Of a stretch of DNA of 64,000 bases, positions 11,116 to 22,710 are shown piece by piece (position 1 is the stretch's first letter; every line of letters starts with the position of its first letter). The stretch is from positions 1,379,501-1,443,500 of the forward strand of contig NZ_CP029353.1 of NCBI RefSeq assembly GCF_003130795.1. The letters run 5' to 3'. Under the pieces are notes generated by a model. The model did no database searches and was not told where the DNA came from. It worked only from the letters and a program-made list of their open reading frames with translations. Source of the DNA: Azospirillum thermophilum (lineage in GTDB: Bacteria > Pseudomonadota > Alphaproteobacteria > Azospirillales > Azospirillaceae). The position numbers were made by a program, and so were the translations under genes.

Positions 11116-12069
11116 ATGAAACGCCTGCTCGCCGCGGTCGGACTCTGCCTGATCGCCTCGTCTCCGGTCGCCAGCACCCAGGCCAGGGCCGAATCCTTCA
11201 TCACCGTCCTGACCGGCGGCACGAGCGGCGTCTATTACCCGCTGGGGGTGGCGCTCTCCAACATCTACGGCAAGGCCCTGCCGGGCGCCAAGGTGACCGC
11301 CCAGGCGACCAAGGCATCGGTCGAGAACCTGAACCTTCTGCAGGCCGGGCGCGGCGAGATCGGCTTCACGCTCGGCGATTCGCTGGGCGACGCCTGGAAG
11401 GGCAACGAGGAGGCCGGCTTCAAGAGCAAGCTGGACAAGCTGCGGACCATCGCCGCCATCTATCCCAACTACATCCAGGTGGTCGCCAGCAAGGAATCGG
11501 GCATCAGGACCCTGGCCGACCTGAAGGGCAAGCGCGTGTCGGTCGGCGCGCCGAAGTCGGGGACGGAGCTGAACGCGCGCGCCATCTTCGGCGCCGCCGG
11601 CCTGACCTACAAGGACTTCGCCAAGACCGAGTATCTGCCCTTCGGCGAATCGGTGGATCTGATCAAGAACCGCCAGCTCGACGCCACGCTGATCTCCGCC
11701 GGGCTGGGCGTGGCGGCGATCAAGGACCTGTCGTCCTCGCAGGAGGTCACCATCGTGTCGATCCCGGCCGAGGTGGTGCAGAAGGTCGGCGATGACGCCT
11801 ACATCGCGGAGACGGTGCCGGCCAACACCTATCCCGGCCAGACCGAGGCCGTGCCGACCGCCGCCGTCCGCAACCTGCTGGTCAGCCATTCCGGCGTCTC
11901 GGACGAGGCGGCCTATGCCATGACCAGGACGCTGTTCGAGAATCTCGACGCGCTGGCCGCCGCCCACGTCGCGGCGAAGCAGATCAAGCTGGACCCGGCC
12001 GCCACCCGGTCGCCGGTGCCCCTGCACCCCGGAGCGATCAGGTTCTACAAGGAAAAGGGCCTGATGTAA
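11116..12069 (+). CDS. TAXI family TRAP transporter solute-binding protein
   Basis: 317 residues. The signal peptide MKRLLAAVGLCLIASSPVAS ends near ARA|ESF. The mature part starts with ITVLTGGTSGVYYPLGVAL, the typical TAXI start, followed by ATKASVENLNLLQAGRGEIGF, and DLKGKRVSVGAPKSGTE as in TAXI periplasmic receptors. The start at 11116 is preferred over an upstream ATG at 11089 because it has the GGGAGG site and begins the signal peptide. It binds an unknown organic anion or amino acid in the periplasm and hands it to the permease encoded next. The divergent position relative to the cox-type operon suggests, but does not prove, a link to that enzyme's substrate. Confidence 0.9.
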   Translation: MKRLLAAVGLCLIASSPVASTQARAESFITVLTGGTSGVYYPLGVALSNIYGKALPGAKVTAQATKASVENLNLLQAGRGEIGFTLGDSLGDAWKGNEEAGFKSKLDKLRTIAAIYPNYIQVVASKESGIRTLADLKGKRVSVGAPKSGTELNARAIFGAAGLTYKDFAKTEYLPFGESVDLIKNRQLDATLISAGLGVAAIKDLSSSQEVTIVSIPAEVVQKVGDDAYIAETVPANTYPGQTEAVPTAAVRNLLVSHSGVSDEAAYAMTRTLFENLDALAAAHVAAKQIKLDPAATRSPVPLHPGAIRFYKEKGLM

Positions 12070-12094
12070 GCGCCGCGCCCCCGGAGTCCTTCTG

Positions 12095-14188
<2,094 letters not shown>

Positions 14189-14198
14189 CGGCCGGCCG

Positions 14199-14603
14199 GT
14201 GAGCACGGCGCTGTGCATCGCGGCGCTGGGCGGCGCGGTTTTGGCGAGCCTGCCGGGGCCGCTCGTCACCCTGTCCTGGACCCACTCCGTCGAGAAGACG
14301 CAATGGCGGGAGGTCTGGCGGGTGGGGGAGGGGCTCCTTCATCCGGTGGAGGCCCGCGTGAAGGGGACGGGCGCCGGCATGGAACCCGGACCGGACGCCC
14401 GGCTGCGCGACGGCTGGCTGGTCTGGGTTCCGAACCTGCCGCCGCAGGAGCGGATCCTGCTGGCGGCCTCCGCCTTTACCGGCGACCACCGCCTCTGCGC
14501 AGGCGGGGAGTGCAGGGCGCTGTCCGGCTGGACCGGGCCACGGGCCGACGGGCCGGTCGAACTGCGCGCCTGCCGTGCCGGCGAGGCGCCTGCCCGGCCT
14601 TAA
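14199..14603 (+). CDS. DUF1850 domain protein associated with TAXI-TRAP transporters
   Basis: 134 residues from a GTG start. The N-terminus MSTALCIAALGGAVLASLPG is a signal peptide or anchor. It is followed by VTLSWTHSVEKTQWREVWRV, the conserved SWTHSVE-W-E core of DUF1850. Genes of this family regularly follow fused TAXI permeases, as here, and are thought to belong to the transporter; their role is not known. It is the last gene of the three-gene transporter operon. Confidence 0.8.
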   Translation: MSTALCIAALGGAVLASLPGPLVTLSWTHSVEKTQWREVWRVGEGLLHPVEARVKGTGAGMEPGPDARLRDGWLVWVPNLPPQERILLAASAFTGDHRLCAGGECRALSGWTGPRADGPVELRACRAGEAPARP

Positions 14604-14673
14604 AGGCTTGCGGCCACGCCTTCGCTTTGCCAAACACTTACGACCCCTGATCATTTCCCATCCGGCTGAACCA

Positions 14674-16119
14674 ATGACCCGAACCAGCGTCGCCCGCCTT
14701 CTTCCCCTCGCGGCCAGCGTCCTTCTGGCAGCCTGGCCCGGACCAGCCATGGCGGTGGAAGGGGCGGGGGTGCCGCATCTCGACGGGCGGGAGCTCGGAG
14801 TGCTGTGGGTGCTGCCCTTCGCCGGGATCCTGCTGTCGATCGCGCTGCTGCCGCTGATGGCGCCGGGGCTCTGGCACCACCATTTCGGCAAGATCGCCGC
14901 AGCCTGGGCGCTGGCCTTCCTGCTGCCCTTCGCCGCGGTGTTCGGGGTCGATCTGGCGGCCTACGAGCTGGCCCATACGGTGCTGCTGGAATACATACCC
15001 TTCATCGTGCTGCTGACAGCCCTGTTCACGGTGGCCGGCGGGGTCCGGATCGCCGGATCGCTGGTGGGAACGCCGCTCGCCAACACGCTGGGGCTGGCGC
15101 TGGGAACGGCGCTGGCCAGCCTGATGGGGACGACCGGGGCGTCGATGCTGCTGATCCGCCCGTTGCTGCGCGCCAACGAGCATCGCAAGCACAAGGTCCA
15201 CACCGTCGTCTTCTTCATCTTCCTGGTGTCGAACGTCGGCGGATCGCTGACTCCGTTGGGCGACCCGCCGCTGTTCCTGGGCTTCCTGAAGGGCGTCGAC
15301 TTCTTCTGGCCGACCGTCCACCTGCTGGCGCCGATGGGATTCCTGGCGGCCTGTCTGCTGGCGATCTATTTCGTGCTGGACGTCTGGCTGCACACCCGCG
15401 ATCCCGGCAAGCACCCGCTGATCGAGGGGGTGCACGAGCGCGAGCCGGTACGGATCGAGGGGGCGGTCAACCTGCTGCTGCTGGTCGCCATCGTCGGCGC
15501 CGTCCTGCTGAGCGGCGTCTGGCATCCCGGCGTCGGCGTCACGATCTACCATGTGCCGGTGCCGCTGGAGACCATCGTCTCCCAGTTCCTGCTGATCGGG
15601 ATCACGCTGCTGTCGCTGCGGCTGACCAGCAAGAAGAGCCGCAGCCTGAACGCCTTCAGCTGGGGGCCGATCCTGGAGGTGGCGAAGCTGTTCGCCGCCA
15701 TCTTCCTGACCATCATCCCGGCCATCGCCATCCTGAAGGCCGGCACCGACGGGGCGCTGGGCGGCATCATCGCGGCGGTGAACGAGGGCGGACGGCCGAA
15801 CCCGGCCGCCTATTTCTGGGCGACCGGGCTGCTGTCGAGCTTCCTCGACAACGCACCGACCTACCTGATCTTCTTCAACACGGCGGGAGGCGATGCGCAG
15901 GTTCTGATGACCGACCTGTCGGTGACGCTCGCCGCGATTTCCGCCGGGGCCGTCTTCATGGGCGCCAACAGCTATATCGGCAATGCCCCGAACTTCATGG
16001 TCAAGGCCATCGCCGAGGAGCGCGGCGTGGCGATGCCCAGCTTCTTCGGCTATCTGCTCTGGTCCTTCGGCATCCTGGTGCCGCTGTTCGTCCTGGTGAC
16101 GCTGATCTTCTTCCGGTAA
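14674..16119 (+). CDS. Sodium:proton antiporter, NhaD/ArsB-type ion transporter superfamily
   Basis: 481 residues from the ATG at 14674, which begins a cleavable-looking signal segment (LLPLAASVLLAAWPGPAMAV). About twelve hydrophobic segments follow. Recognisable stretches are LMGTTGASMLLIRPLLRAN, SNVGGSLTPLGDPPLFLGFL and SSFLDNAPTYLIFFN near the C-terminus, the paired discontinuous-helix motifs of the ion transporter superfamily. Most relatives are annotated as NhaD-like Na+/H+ antiporters; citrate or other anion transport cannot be excluded. It lies 70 bases after the DUF1850 gene on the same strand and may have its own promoter. It converges with mazG, with 28 bases between the stops and no clear terminator. 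Confidence 0.85.
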   Translation: MTRTSVARLLPLAASVLLAAWPGPAMAVEGAGVPHLDGRELGVLWVLPFAGILLSIALLPLMAPGLWHHHFGKIAAAWALAFLLPFAAVFGVDLAAYELAHTVLLEYIPFIVLLTALFTVAGGVRIAGSLVGTPLANTLGLALGTALASLMGTTGASMLLIRPLLRANEHRKHKVHTVVFFIFLVSNVGGSLTPLGDPPLFLGFLKGVDFFWPTVHLLAPMGFLAACLLAIYFVLDVWLHTRDPGKHPLIEGVHEREPVRIEGAVNLLLLVAIVGAVLLSGVWHPGVGVTIYHVPVPLETIVSQFLLIGITLLSLRLTSKKSRSLNAFSWGPILEVAKLFAAIFLTIIPAIAILKAGTDGALGGIIAAVNEGGRPNPAAYFWATGLLSSFLDNAPTYLIFFNTAGGDAQVLMTDLSVTLAAISAGAVFMGANSYIGNAPNFMVKAIAEERGVAMPSFFGYLLWSFGILVPLFVLVTLIFFR

Positions 16120-16147
16120 GGGCAGGGGCGGGCGGGGGCAGGCGGCA

Positions 16148-16957
16148 TCAGCCCTCGCCCCGCTCCTCCCGCTTGGCCTGCTGCCAAAGTGCTTCCATCT
16201 CGTCCAGCGTGGCGTCCTGCGGCTTGCGGCCCTGGGCGGCCAGAAGCGCCTCGATCCGGTGGAAGCGGCGCTCGAACTTGGCGTTGGTGCCGCGCAGGGC
16301 CGTTTCCGGCTCCACCTTCAGGCGGCGGGCGAGGTTGACCAGGGCGAAGAGCAGGTCGCCCATCTCGTCCGCCACCCGCTCAGGGGCGGCATTCGCGTCC
16401 ATTTCGGCGCGCAGTTCACCGATCTCCTCCTCGATCTTGTCGAGGATGTCGCGGGCGTCGGTCCAGTCGAAGCCGACGCGGGCAGCGCGATTCTGCAGTT
16501 TCAGCGCGCGGGTGAGGGCAGGGAGGCCGGTGATGACGCCCTCCAGCGCGGACGGGGCGCGCCCTTCCTCGGCGGCCTTGGCGGCGCGCTCGGCGGCCTT
16601 GTGCTCCTCCCAGCGGGAGGTCTGGTGGTCGGCCGTCTTCACCTCGTCGGCGCCGAAGACGTGGGGATGGCGGCGGATCATCTTGTCGGCGATGACGCCG
16701 GCCACCTCCTCGAAGTCGAACAGGCCTTCTTCCCGCGCCATCTGGCTGTAGTAGACGACCTGGAACAGCAGGTCGCCCAGCTCCTCGCGCAGGGCCGGCA
16801 TATCATTCTTCTCGATCGCGTCGGCGACCTCGTAGGCCTCCTCGATCGTATGGGGGGCGATGCTGCGGTAGGTCTGCTCCAGGTCCCAGGGGCAGCCGCC
16901 GTTAGGGTCGCGCAGCCGCGCCATGACGTCGAGAAGCCGGTCGATGTTGCGGGACAT
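16148..16957 (-). CDS. mazG: Nucleoside triphosphate pyrophosphohydrolase MazG
   Basis: 269 residues from the ATG at 16957 (MSRNIDRLLDVMARLRDPNG), which is the normal start. CPWDLEQTYRSIAPHTIEEAYE and LREELGDLLFQVVYYSQMAR give the first MazG domain with EExxE/ExxD metal ligands; the second domain has ALKLQNRAARVGFDWTD and VADEMGDLLFALVNLARRL. The tandem-domain length fits E. coli-type MazG, which hydrolyses NTPs to NMP and pyrophosphate and cleans the nucleotide pool. It is transcribed away from the LprI-like gene; the 218-base divergent gap has AT-richer stretches (17025-17060) that may hold promoters. Confidence 0.92.
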   Translation of the reverse strand: MSRNIDRLLDVMARLRDPNGGCPWDLEQTYRSIAPHTIEEAYEVADAIEKNDMPALREELGDLLFQVVYYSQMAREEGLFDFEEVAGVIADKMIRRHPHVFGADEVKTADHQTSRWEEHKAAERAAKAAEEGRAPSALEGVITGLPALTRALKLQNRAARVGFDWTDARDILDKIEEEIGELRAEMDANAAPERVADEMGDLLFALVNLARRLKVEPETALRGTNAKFERRFHRIEALLAAQGRKPQDATLDEMEALWQQAKREERGEG

Positions 16958-17175
16958 GTGAATTCCGGTCACTGTTTGGACCGGCCGACCATAGCCCACA
17001 CCCGGCGGTCTTGAGAAGGCCGCGACTAAAATCGCATAACCTAGATTATGGAAATAAAGCGTGCCTTCGGAATAGGGGCCATCGTATGGCTTCCGGTCTC
17101 CGGGGGCATCGATTATCGTCCGCGCTGCTCGCCGGACGGCTGAGGACGGCCGGCTGTCGCCAAAGGTATCCCGTA

Positions 17176-18357
17176 ATGCTCCGTATCGCTTCGTGGCTTC
17201 TGGCCGGCATTGCCGTCGCCACCGTTTCCGCCGGTGCCGCGATGGCGGCCGATGCCGTGTCCTGCGCCAAGCCGGCCTCGCCAGCCGAGCGGACGATCTG
17301 CGGCAGCGCCGACCTGAAGCTGGCCGCCGAGGATATCGCCACCTCGCTGCGGAGCCTCACGGGCAACACGCCGGTGGCGGAGCGCGACGGCGTGCAGCGG
17401 GCGCAGCAGGCCTTTCTGGCGGAACGCGACCGGGTCTGTGCCGACAAATCCGGCCTGCAGGCCTGCCAGCGCCTGCACGAAAGGCGGGTTGCCGAGCTTC
17501 AGAGCCAGGACAGCGCGGCGCAGAAGAGGGTCGGCGCCATTGCCGCCGGGATCCCGAAGGATGCCAAGGCCGCGGCGGCGGCACTGCAACGCTACGACGG
17601 GGCGGCGGCCAAGGCGTGGCTCGTCTACCTCTATCACAGCGGCGCCGTGCCGGTGGCCGACCGCGAGTCGGCCGAGCGGGCCCTGGTCGGCGCGGTGATC
17701 GACCGCGACCTGCCGCCCGATCGTGAACTGGCGGAGGAGATGCGCAACCTCGGCGATGTCGCGGCGGCGCCGCTGGCGACGGCGCTGCTGTTCCTGCGTC
17801 ATGTGCTGTCGACCACGGAGCTGGAGGCGCCCTGCTTCCTGTTCACCAGGCATGGGCAGCCGGCCTTCGAGGCGTTCGGCGCCTTCTGGGGCAACAGCCG
17901 GGACGACTCCCCTGCCCTCTGCCGGGCGCCAAGTTCGGTCTACGACATGCCGGAGTGGAAGAAGGTCGCCGCCCACATCGATCCCGTCCTGGAGCCGGCG
18001 CTGGAGGAGCGCGGCAGCATCCGCCTCGGCTACGAGCGGCAGTTCGACGTCGACGACCTGCAGGCCTCGCTGGTGCCGTCGACCCTGCTGGAATCGCCGA
18101 TGTCGCCGGATGCCAGGCGGGCGGCCGAGCAGCGGCAGCGCGCCATCGCCCTGTTCCGCAACTGGAAGGATTTCGGCCTGTGGCGGGAGGCGGACTACAA
18201 GGCGACGCTTGCCGCCCTGCCCGCCGCCGTCTCGGCTACGGCGAAGCTCTACCGCGAGAGGTTCGGCATGAATGGCCCGACGGCGGAGCAGGCGGCGAAG
18301 GCGGCCGCCGACCGCTTCATCGCCGGCCGGCTCGCCCTGCTCCTGCCGGAGGAATGA
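17176..18357 (+). CDS. Secreted protein with LprI/DUF1311-like N-terminal region
   Basis: 393 residues from the ATG at 17176, where a signal peptide (MLRIASWLLAGIAVATVSAG, cleavage near AMAA|DA) begins. The mature start has VSCAKPASPAERTICGSADL, then an AQQAFLAERDRVC spacing of cysteines, reminiscent of the lysozyme-inhibitor LprI N-terminal family (C-x-E-x-x-IC). The remaining 250 residues are helical and not recognised. Upstream in-frame codons to 17011 have no signal features and are not used. Only a weak AAAGG site is present. It is probably periplasmic; function unknown. Confidence 0.65.
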   Translation: MLRIASWLLAGIAVATVSAGAAMAADAVSCAKPASPAERTICGSADLKLAAEDIATSLRSLTGNTPVAERDGVQRAQQAFLAERDRVCADKSGLQACQRLHERRVAELQSQDSAAQKRVGAIAAGIPKDAKAAAAALQRYDGAAAKAWLVYLYHSGAVPVADRESAERALVGAVIDRDLPPDRELAEEMRNLGDVAAAPLATALLFLRHVLSTTELEAPCFLFTRHGQPAFEAFGAFWGNSRDDSPALCRAPSSVYDMPEWKKVAAHIDPVLEPALEERGSIRLGYERQFDVDDLQASLVPSTLLESPMSPDARRAAEQRQRAIALFRNWKDFGLWREADYKATLAALPAAVSATAKLYRERFGMNGPTAEQAAKAAADRFIAGRLALLLPEE

Positions 18358-18366
18358 GGCGGCGGG

Positions 18367-19134
18367 TCAGAGCGTGATCACCAGCCCGTCATGGGCGGGC
18401 TCGACCCCTTCGGGGACCAGACGGCGGACGGTGTCGTAGTCCATCGTGTTGTCCATGTGGGTCAGGTAGGCGCGCTTCGGCCGGACACGGGCGATCCACT
18501 CCAGGGTCAGTTCGAGATGGGCGTGGACGACGTGCGGCGGCTTGATCCGCGCACAGTCGACGATCCAGACCTCGATCCCCTCCAGTGCGGCGAAGGCCGC
18601 ATCGTCCAGCCGGACCACGTCCGTCGAATAGGCGAAGCGGCCGAACCGGAAGCCCAGCGTCTCCATGTAGCCGTGATCCTGGGTGAAAGGAATCACGCCC
18701 AAGCCATTGATCGAAAACGGTCCCTCGATATCGTGAGGCGTCAGGGCGGGCCGGTAGAAGGGATAGCTGCCGGACAGCGGCTCGAAGCAGTAGGCGAAGC
18801 GGGACTTCAACTCCGCCAGATGGTCCGCCCGGGCATAGGCGGGGATCGGCGCATGCATGAGGGCGCAGATCTCGCGCAGCTCGTCGATCCCGTGGCAATG
18901 GTCGGCGTGGGCATGCGTCCAGAGGACGGCGTCGAGCCGCCGCACGTCGTTGACCAGCAGCTGCTGGCGGAGGTCAGGAGAGGTGTCGATCAGGACGCTC
19001 ACTCCGCCCTGCTCCACCAGGATCGACGGCCGCATCCGCCGGTTCTTCGGGTTGGCCGGGTCGCAGGCTCCCCAGCCGAGACCGACGATCGGCACGCCGC
19101 GCGACCCGCCGCAACCGAGCACGGTCACGCGCAT
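18367..19134 (-). CDS. Metallo-beta-lactamase fold hydrolase (PhnP-like)
   Basis: 255 residues from the ATG at 19134: MRVTVLGCGGSRGVPIVG is the usual family start, with GAGG just upstream. A GTG at 19185 overlapping the tatD stop (GTGA) could give 17 extra residues. HAHADHCHG is the HxHxDH zinc motif; DTSPDLRQQLL and YLTHMDNTMDY supply further ligands. These proteins, often labelled phosphoribosyl-1,2-cyclic phosphate phosphodiesterase-like, regularly follow tatD and metG in alphaproteobacteria. The substrate is not known. It is the last gene of the minus-strand run from rlpA/dacC down, and converges with the LprI-like gene. Confidence 0.85.
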   Translation of the reverse strand: MRVTVLGCGGSRGVPIVGLGWGACDPANPKNRRMRPSILVEQGGVSVLIDTSPDLRQQLLVNDVRRLDAVLWTHAHADHCHGIDELREICALMHAPIPAYARADHLAELKSRFAYCFEPLSGSYPFYRPALTPHDIEGPFSINGLGVIPFTQDHGYMETLGFRFGRFAYSTDVVRLDDAAFAALEGIEVWIVDCARIKPPHVVHAHLELTLEWIARVRPKRAYLTHMDNTMDYDTVRRLVPEGVEPAHDGLVITL

Positions 19135-19181
19135 CGCCTCATCGGACCGGGTGCCCGCCGGCTCTCCGGCCGGTGTGGAGG

Positions 19182-19997
19182 TCACGCAGCGGCCCGCGCG
19201 TCGCCGCGCGCCGCCCGGTCGGCGCGGGTGAACAGGCGGAAGAAGTTGTCGGTGGTGCGGCGGGCCAGCTCGGTCGGGTCCACCCCCTTCACCTCGGCCA
19301 CGCAGGCGGCGGTGAGCGCAGTGAAGGCCGGCTCGTTCCGCCTGCCGCGGTGCGGCACCGGGGCAAGGTAGGGCGCGTCGGTCTCGACCAGGATCCGGTC
19401 GAGCGGCACGTCCTTCACGATGGCGCGCAGGTCGTCCGACTTCTTGAAGGTGACGATGCCCGACAGCGACAGGTGGAAGCCGAAATCGAGTGCTTCCTCA
19501 GCCAGTTGCCGGCCGGAGCTGAAGCAGTGCAGCAACCCGGTCACCGGCCGGCCCGCGGCCTCCTCCCTGACGATCCGCATCGTGTCGTCATCGGCGTCGC
19601 GGGTGTGGATGATCAGCGGCAGCCCGGTCTCCAGCGCCGCGCGGATGTGGCGGCGGAAGCAGTCCTGCTGAACGTCGCGCGGGCTCTTGTCGTAGAAGTA
19701 GTCGAGGCCGGTCTCGCCGAGCCCGACGACCTTCGGATGGGCGGACAGCTCGACCAGCCGCTCCACCGTCAGCAGGGCGTCCTCCTCGGCGGCCTGATGC
19801 GGATGAACGCCGAGCGAGCAATAGACGTCGTCGAACCGCTCGGCCACCGCCGCCACCCTCTCGAACCGGCTGAGGTGGGTGCAGATGGTGACCATCCGGC
19901 CGATGCCGGCCTGCCGGGCACGGTCCACGACCGCGTCCAGCTCCTCCGCGAAGTCCGGGAAGTCCAGGTGGCAGTGGCTGTCAACCAGCATCGTCAT
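19182..19997 (-). CDS. tatD: TatD family metal-dependent hydrolase/DNase
   Basis: 271 residues from the ATG at 19997 (MTMLVDSHCHLDFPDF); a second ATG at 19991 is possible. Metal ligands are visible in DSHCHLD, GETGLDYFYD, LIIHTRDAD, LLHCFS and ILVETDAPYLAPVPHRG, all TatD signatures. The enzyme is a 3'-5' exonuclease or D-aminoacyl-type hydrolase in characterised members. The start lies one base after the metG stop, so it is translated with metG. Length is normal. Confidence 0.92.
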   Translation of the reverse strand: MTMLVDSHCHLDFPDFAEELDAVVDRARQAGIGRMVTICTHLSRFERVAAVAERFDDVYCSLGVHPHQAAEEDALLTVERLVELSAHPKVVGLGETGLDYFYDKSPRDVQQDCFRRHIRAALETGLPLIIHTRDADDDTMRIVREEAAGRPVTGLLHCFSSGRQLAEEALDFGFHLSLSGIVTFKKSDDLRAIVKDVPLDRILVETDAPYLAPVPHRGRRNEPAFTALTAACVAEVKGVDPTELARRTTDNFFRLFTRADRAARGDARAAA

Positions 19998-19998
19998 C

Positions 19999-21555
19999 TC
20001 AGGCTTTGGTCTCTTCGACATAGCGCGGGAACACACCCTGCGGTGCCGGCAGCGGCGTACCGGCCACCAGCGCCCCGCCCGCCCCCAGGCTGCCGAAGCC
20101 GCGCGCCCCGGCCGGCTGGGCGAGCTGGTCGAGGATCTTCGCCGAAGCGTCGGGCATGAAGGGCTGCGTCAGGATCGCCACGTGACGGATCGTCTCCGCC
20201 AGGACGTAGAGGACGGTCGCCATGCGCGCCGGATCGGTCTTCTTCAGCGCCCAGGGGGCCTGCTCGTCCACATAACGGTTGGCATCGCCCACCACCGCCC
20301 ACAGGGCGTCGAGCGCCTTGTGGAAGGCCTGGGCGGTGATCTCCGCGCGCACCGTGCCGAGCAGCGCATGAGCCGCCCCCAGCAGGGCGTCGTCGGCCTC
20401 GGTGAAGGGACCGGGGGTCGGGACGGCGGCGCCGCAGTTCTTGTTGATCATCGACAGGACGCGCTGCACGAGGTTGCCGTAATCGTTGGCGAGGTTGCCG
20501 TTGATCCGGTTGACCATCTGCTTGTGCGAGAAGTCGCCGTCGTTGCCGAACGGCACCTCGCGCAACAGGAAATAGCGCGTCTGGTCCAGGCCGTAGGTGG
20601 TGACCAGCGTCTCCGGCGCGATGACGTTGCCGAGCGACTTCGACATCTTCTGGCCTTCGATGGTCCACCAGCCATGGGCGAACACGCGGCGCGGCGGCTC
20701 CAGCCCGGCGGCCATCAGGAAGGCCGGCCAGTAGACCGCGTGGAAGCGCAGGATGTCCTTGCCCACCATGTGCAGGTCGGCCGGCCAGTATTTGGCGTAG
20801 GGGCTGCTCTCGCCCGTCTCGGGATAGCCGACGGCGGTGATGTAGTTGGCCAGCGCGTCGAGCCACACATACATGATGTGCGCGTCGTTGCCGGGAACCG
20901 GGATGCCCCACTTGAAGGTGGTGCGGCTGACCGACAGGTCCTTCAGCCCGGACTTAACGAAGGCCATGACCTCGTTGCGCTTGCCGGCCGGGGCGATGAA
21001 GTCCGGGTTCTTCTCGTAGAACTCGATCAGCCGGTCCTGCCAGGCCGAGAGGCGGAAGAAGTAGGACGGCTCCTCCACCCACTCGCACTCGGCACCGGTC
21101 GGTGCGATCTTCTTGCCGGCCGGGCTGGTGGTCAGCTCGTCCTCGCCATAGAACGCCTCGTCGCGCACCGAATACCAGCCGGCATAGGAGCCGAGATAGA
21201 TCTCGCCGTTCTCCTCCAGCTTGCGCCAGAGCGCCTGCACCGACCTGACGTGGCGCGGCTCCGTCGTCCGGATGAAGTCGTCGTTCGAGTAGTTCATCAG
21301 CGAGACGAGGTCGCGGAAGTTCTGCGACACCCGGTCGGTGAACTGCTGTGGCGGGATGCCGGCCTTCTCCGCCGATTTCTCCACCTTCTGCCCGTGCTCG
21401 TCGGTGCCGGTGAGGAACTTCACGTCATAGCCGTCGAGGCGCATGAAGCGGGCGAGCACGTCGCAGGCCAGGGTCGTGTAGGCGTGGCCGATGTGCGGCA
21501 CGTCGTTCACGTAATAGATCGGCGTCGTGAGGTAGAAGGTCTTCGACCCGGCCAT
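19999..21555 (-). CDS. metG: Methionyl-tRNA synthetase
   Basis: 518 residues. KTFYLTTPIYYVNDVPHIGHAYT carries the HIGH motif; FLTGTDEHGQKV follows. KMSKS is in GQKMSKSLGNVIAP. The AGWYSVRDEAFY stretch and overall length match the shorter MetG2-type enzymes without a C-terminal tRNA-binding (EMAP) domain. It charges tRNA-Met. The start at 21555 is chosen because the upstream twelve residues are not conserved and a GGGAGAG site lies in front of it. The gene follows holB by 39 bases in the order tmk-holB-metG-tatD, common in alphaproteobacteria. Confidence 0.95.
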   Translation of the reverse strand: MAGSKTFYLTTPIYYVNDVPHIGHAYTTLACDVLARFMRLDGYDVKFLTGTDEHGQKVEKSAEKAGIPPQQFTDRVSQNFRDLVSLMNYSNDDFIRTTEPRHVRSVQALWRKLEENGEIYLGSYAGWYSVRDEAFYGEDELTTSPAGKKIAPTGAECEWVEEPSYFFRLSAWQDRLIEFYEKNPDFIAPAGKRNEVMAFVKSGLKDLSVSRTTFKWGIPVPGNDAHIMYVWLDALANYITAVGYPETGESSPYAKYWPADLHMVGKDILRFHAVYWPAFLMAAGLEPPRRVFAHGWWTIEGQKMSKSLGNVIAPETLVTTYGLDQTRYFLLREVPFGNDGDFSHKQMVNRINGNLANDYGNLVQRVLSMINKNCGAAVPTPGPFTEADDALLGAAHALLGTVRAEITAQAFHKALDALWAVVGDANRYVDEQAPWALKKTDPARMATVLYVLAETIRHVAILTQPFMPDASAKILDQLAQPAGARGFGSLGAGGALVAGTPLPAPQGVFPRYVEETKA

Positions 21556-21594
21556 CGTCAGGCACTCTCCCGAGGGGTTACTTCGGCACATAGT

Positions 21595-22710
21595 TCAGGC
21601 GGCGGCTGCTTCCAGCGTCGCCAGGGCATTCAGCACGACCTGCTTGCGGTCGAGATTTGCGGATTCCGCACGGGCGAAAAGGCGCTGGACCTTTTCCCAC
21701 ACCTCCACCCAGCGTTCAAGACCGCGAGCGTGGGCCAGACGGGTCATCAGGGCAGCCTCGCCCGCCACCACCTCGGCCGGCCAGGCGCCGCGGGCGAGCG
21801 AGCGGGCGAAGCGGGCCAGCCACCAGACGAGGAGCCCGGTCGCCGTCTCGTACATCCCGTCGTCCTGCTTGCGGGTCAGCTTGTCGCCGAACGCATGGGC
21901 GGCGACGATGTCGAGCCGCGGCAGCGAGGACAGCAGCCCGACCATCTCGCGGTAGAGCGCCAGCCCGCCGGCGTCCGCCAGTTCGATCGCCCGGCCGATG
22001 CTGCCCTCCGACAGGCGGGCAAGCGCCGCCCGATCCTCCGCGGCCACGTCCGGGCGATGCGATTCCAGCAGCTTGACGACGGTGTCCTCAGGTAGCGGCT
22101 TAAGAGTGAGCTTGCGGCAGCGCGAGCGGATGGTCGGCAGCATGCCGCCCGGATTGTCGCTGACCAGCAGAAGCAGGGCTCCGGGCGGCGGCTCTTCCAG
22201 AATCTTCAAAATGGCGTTCAAGCCGCTGAGATTCATGCGGTCTGCGCCGTCGATCACCGCGATGCGCCAGCCGCCCTCGGCCGAGGTCCGGCGCAGGAAG
22301 GGGCCGATCTTGCGGACGTCGTCCACGGCGATGTCGCGCTTCAGCCGATCACGCTTCTCGTCGCGCTGACGCTCGACGGTCAGCAGGTCGGCATGGCCGC
22401 CGGAGGCGACACGGCGGAAGACCGGATGGCCAGGATCGATCCGCAGGCTGGACGGCGGTGCGGCGTCCCCGAACAGCCCCGCCGCCGGCTCCCCGCCCTG
22501 GGCGAGGACGAAGCGGGCGAAGCGGAAGGCCAGCGTCGCCTTGCCGATGCCCGGCGCCCCGCCGATCAGCCAGGCGTGCGGCAGCCGGCCGGAGCTCCAG
22601 GCCTCCAGCAGCAGCCGCTCGGCCTCGTCATGGCCGGTCAGGTCGGGGTTGCGGCGCGGGTCGAGCAGGTCGGCCTCGACCGGCGCCTCGGTACGGGCCG
22701 CACGGCTCAA
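21595..22710 (-). CDS. holB: DNA polymerase III delta' subunit
   Basis: About 371 residues if translation starts at the TTG at 22710 (LSRAARTEAPVEADLLDPR), which has AAGGA eight bases upstream; the frame is open further to 22830 but those residues are not family-like. GGAPGIGKATLAFRFAR is a P-loop, AEGGWRIAVIDGADRMNLSG and NAILKILEEPPPGALLLLVS are typical clamp-loader segments, and TIRSRCRKL holds the SRC arginine-finger motif. The protein is the clamp-loader subunit that helps place the beta sliding clamp on DNA. It is unusual in being 363 bases away from tmk. Confidence 0.88.
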   Translation of the reverse strand: MSRAARTEAPVEADLLDPRRNPDLTGHDEAERLLLEAWSSGRLPHAWLIGGAPGIGKATLAFRFARFVLAQGGEPAAGLFGDAAPPSSLRIDPGHPVFRRVASGGHADLLTVERQRDEKRDRLKRDIAVDDVRKIGPFLRRTSAEGGWRIAVIDGADRMNLSGLNAILKILEEPPPGALLLLVSDNPGGMLPTIRSRCRKLTLKPLPEDTVVKLLESHRPDVAAEDRAALARLSEGSIGRAIELADAGGLALYREMVGLLSSLPRLDIVAAHAFGDKLTRKQDDGMYETATGLLVWWLARFARSLARGAWPAEVVAGEAALMTRLAHARGLERWVEVWEKVQRLFARAESANLDRKQVVLNALATLEAAAA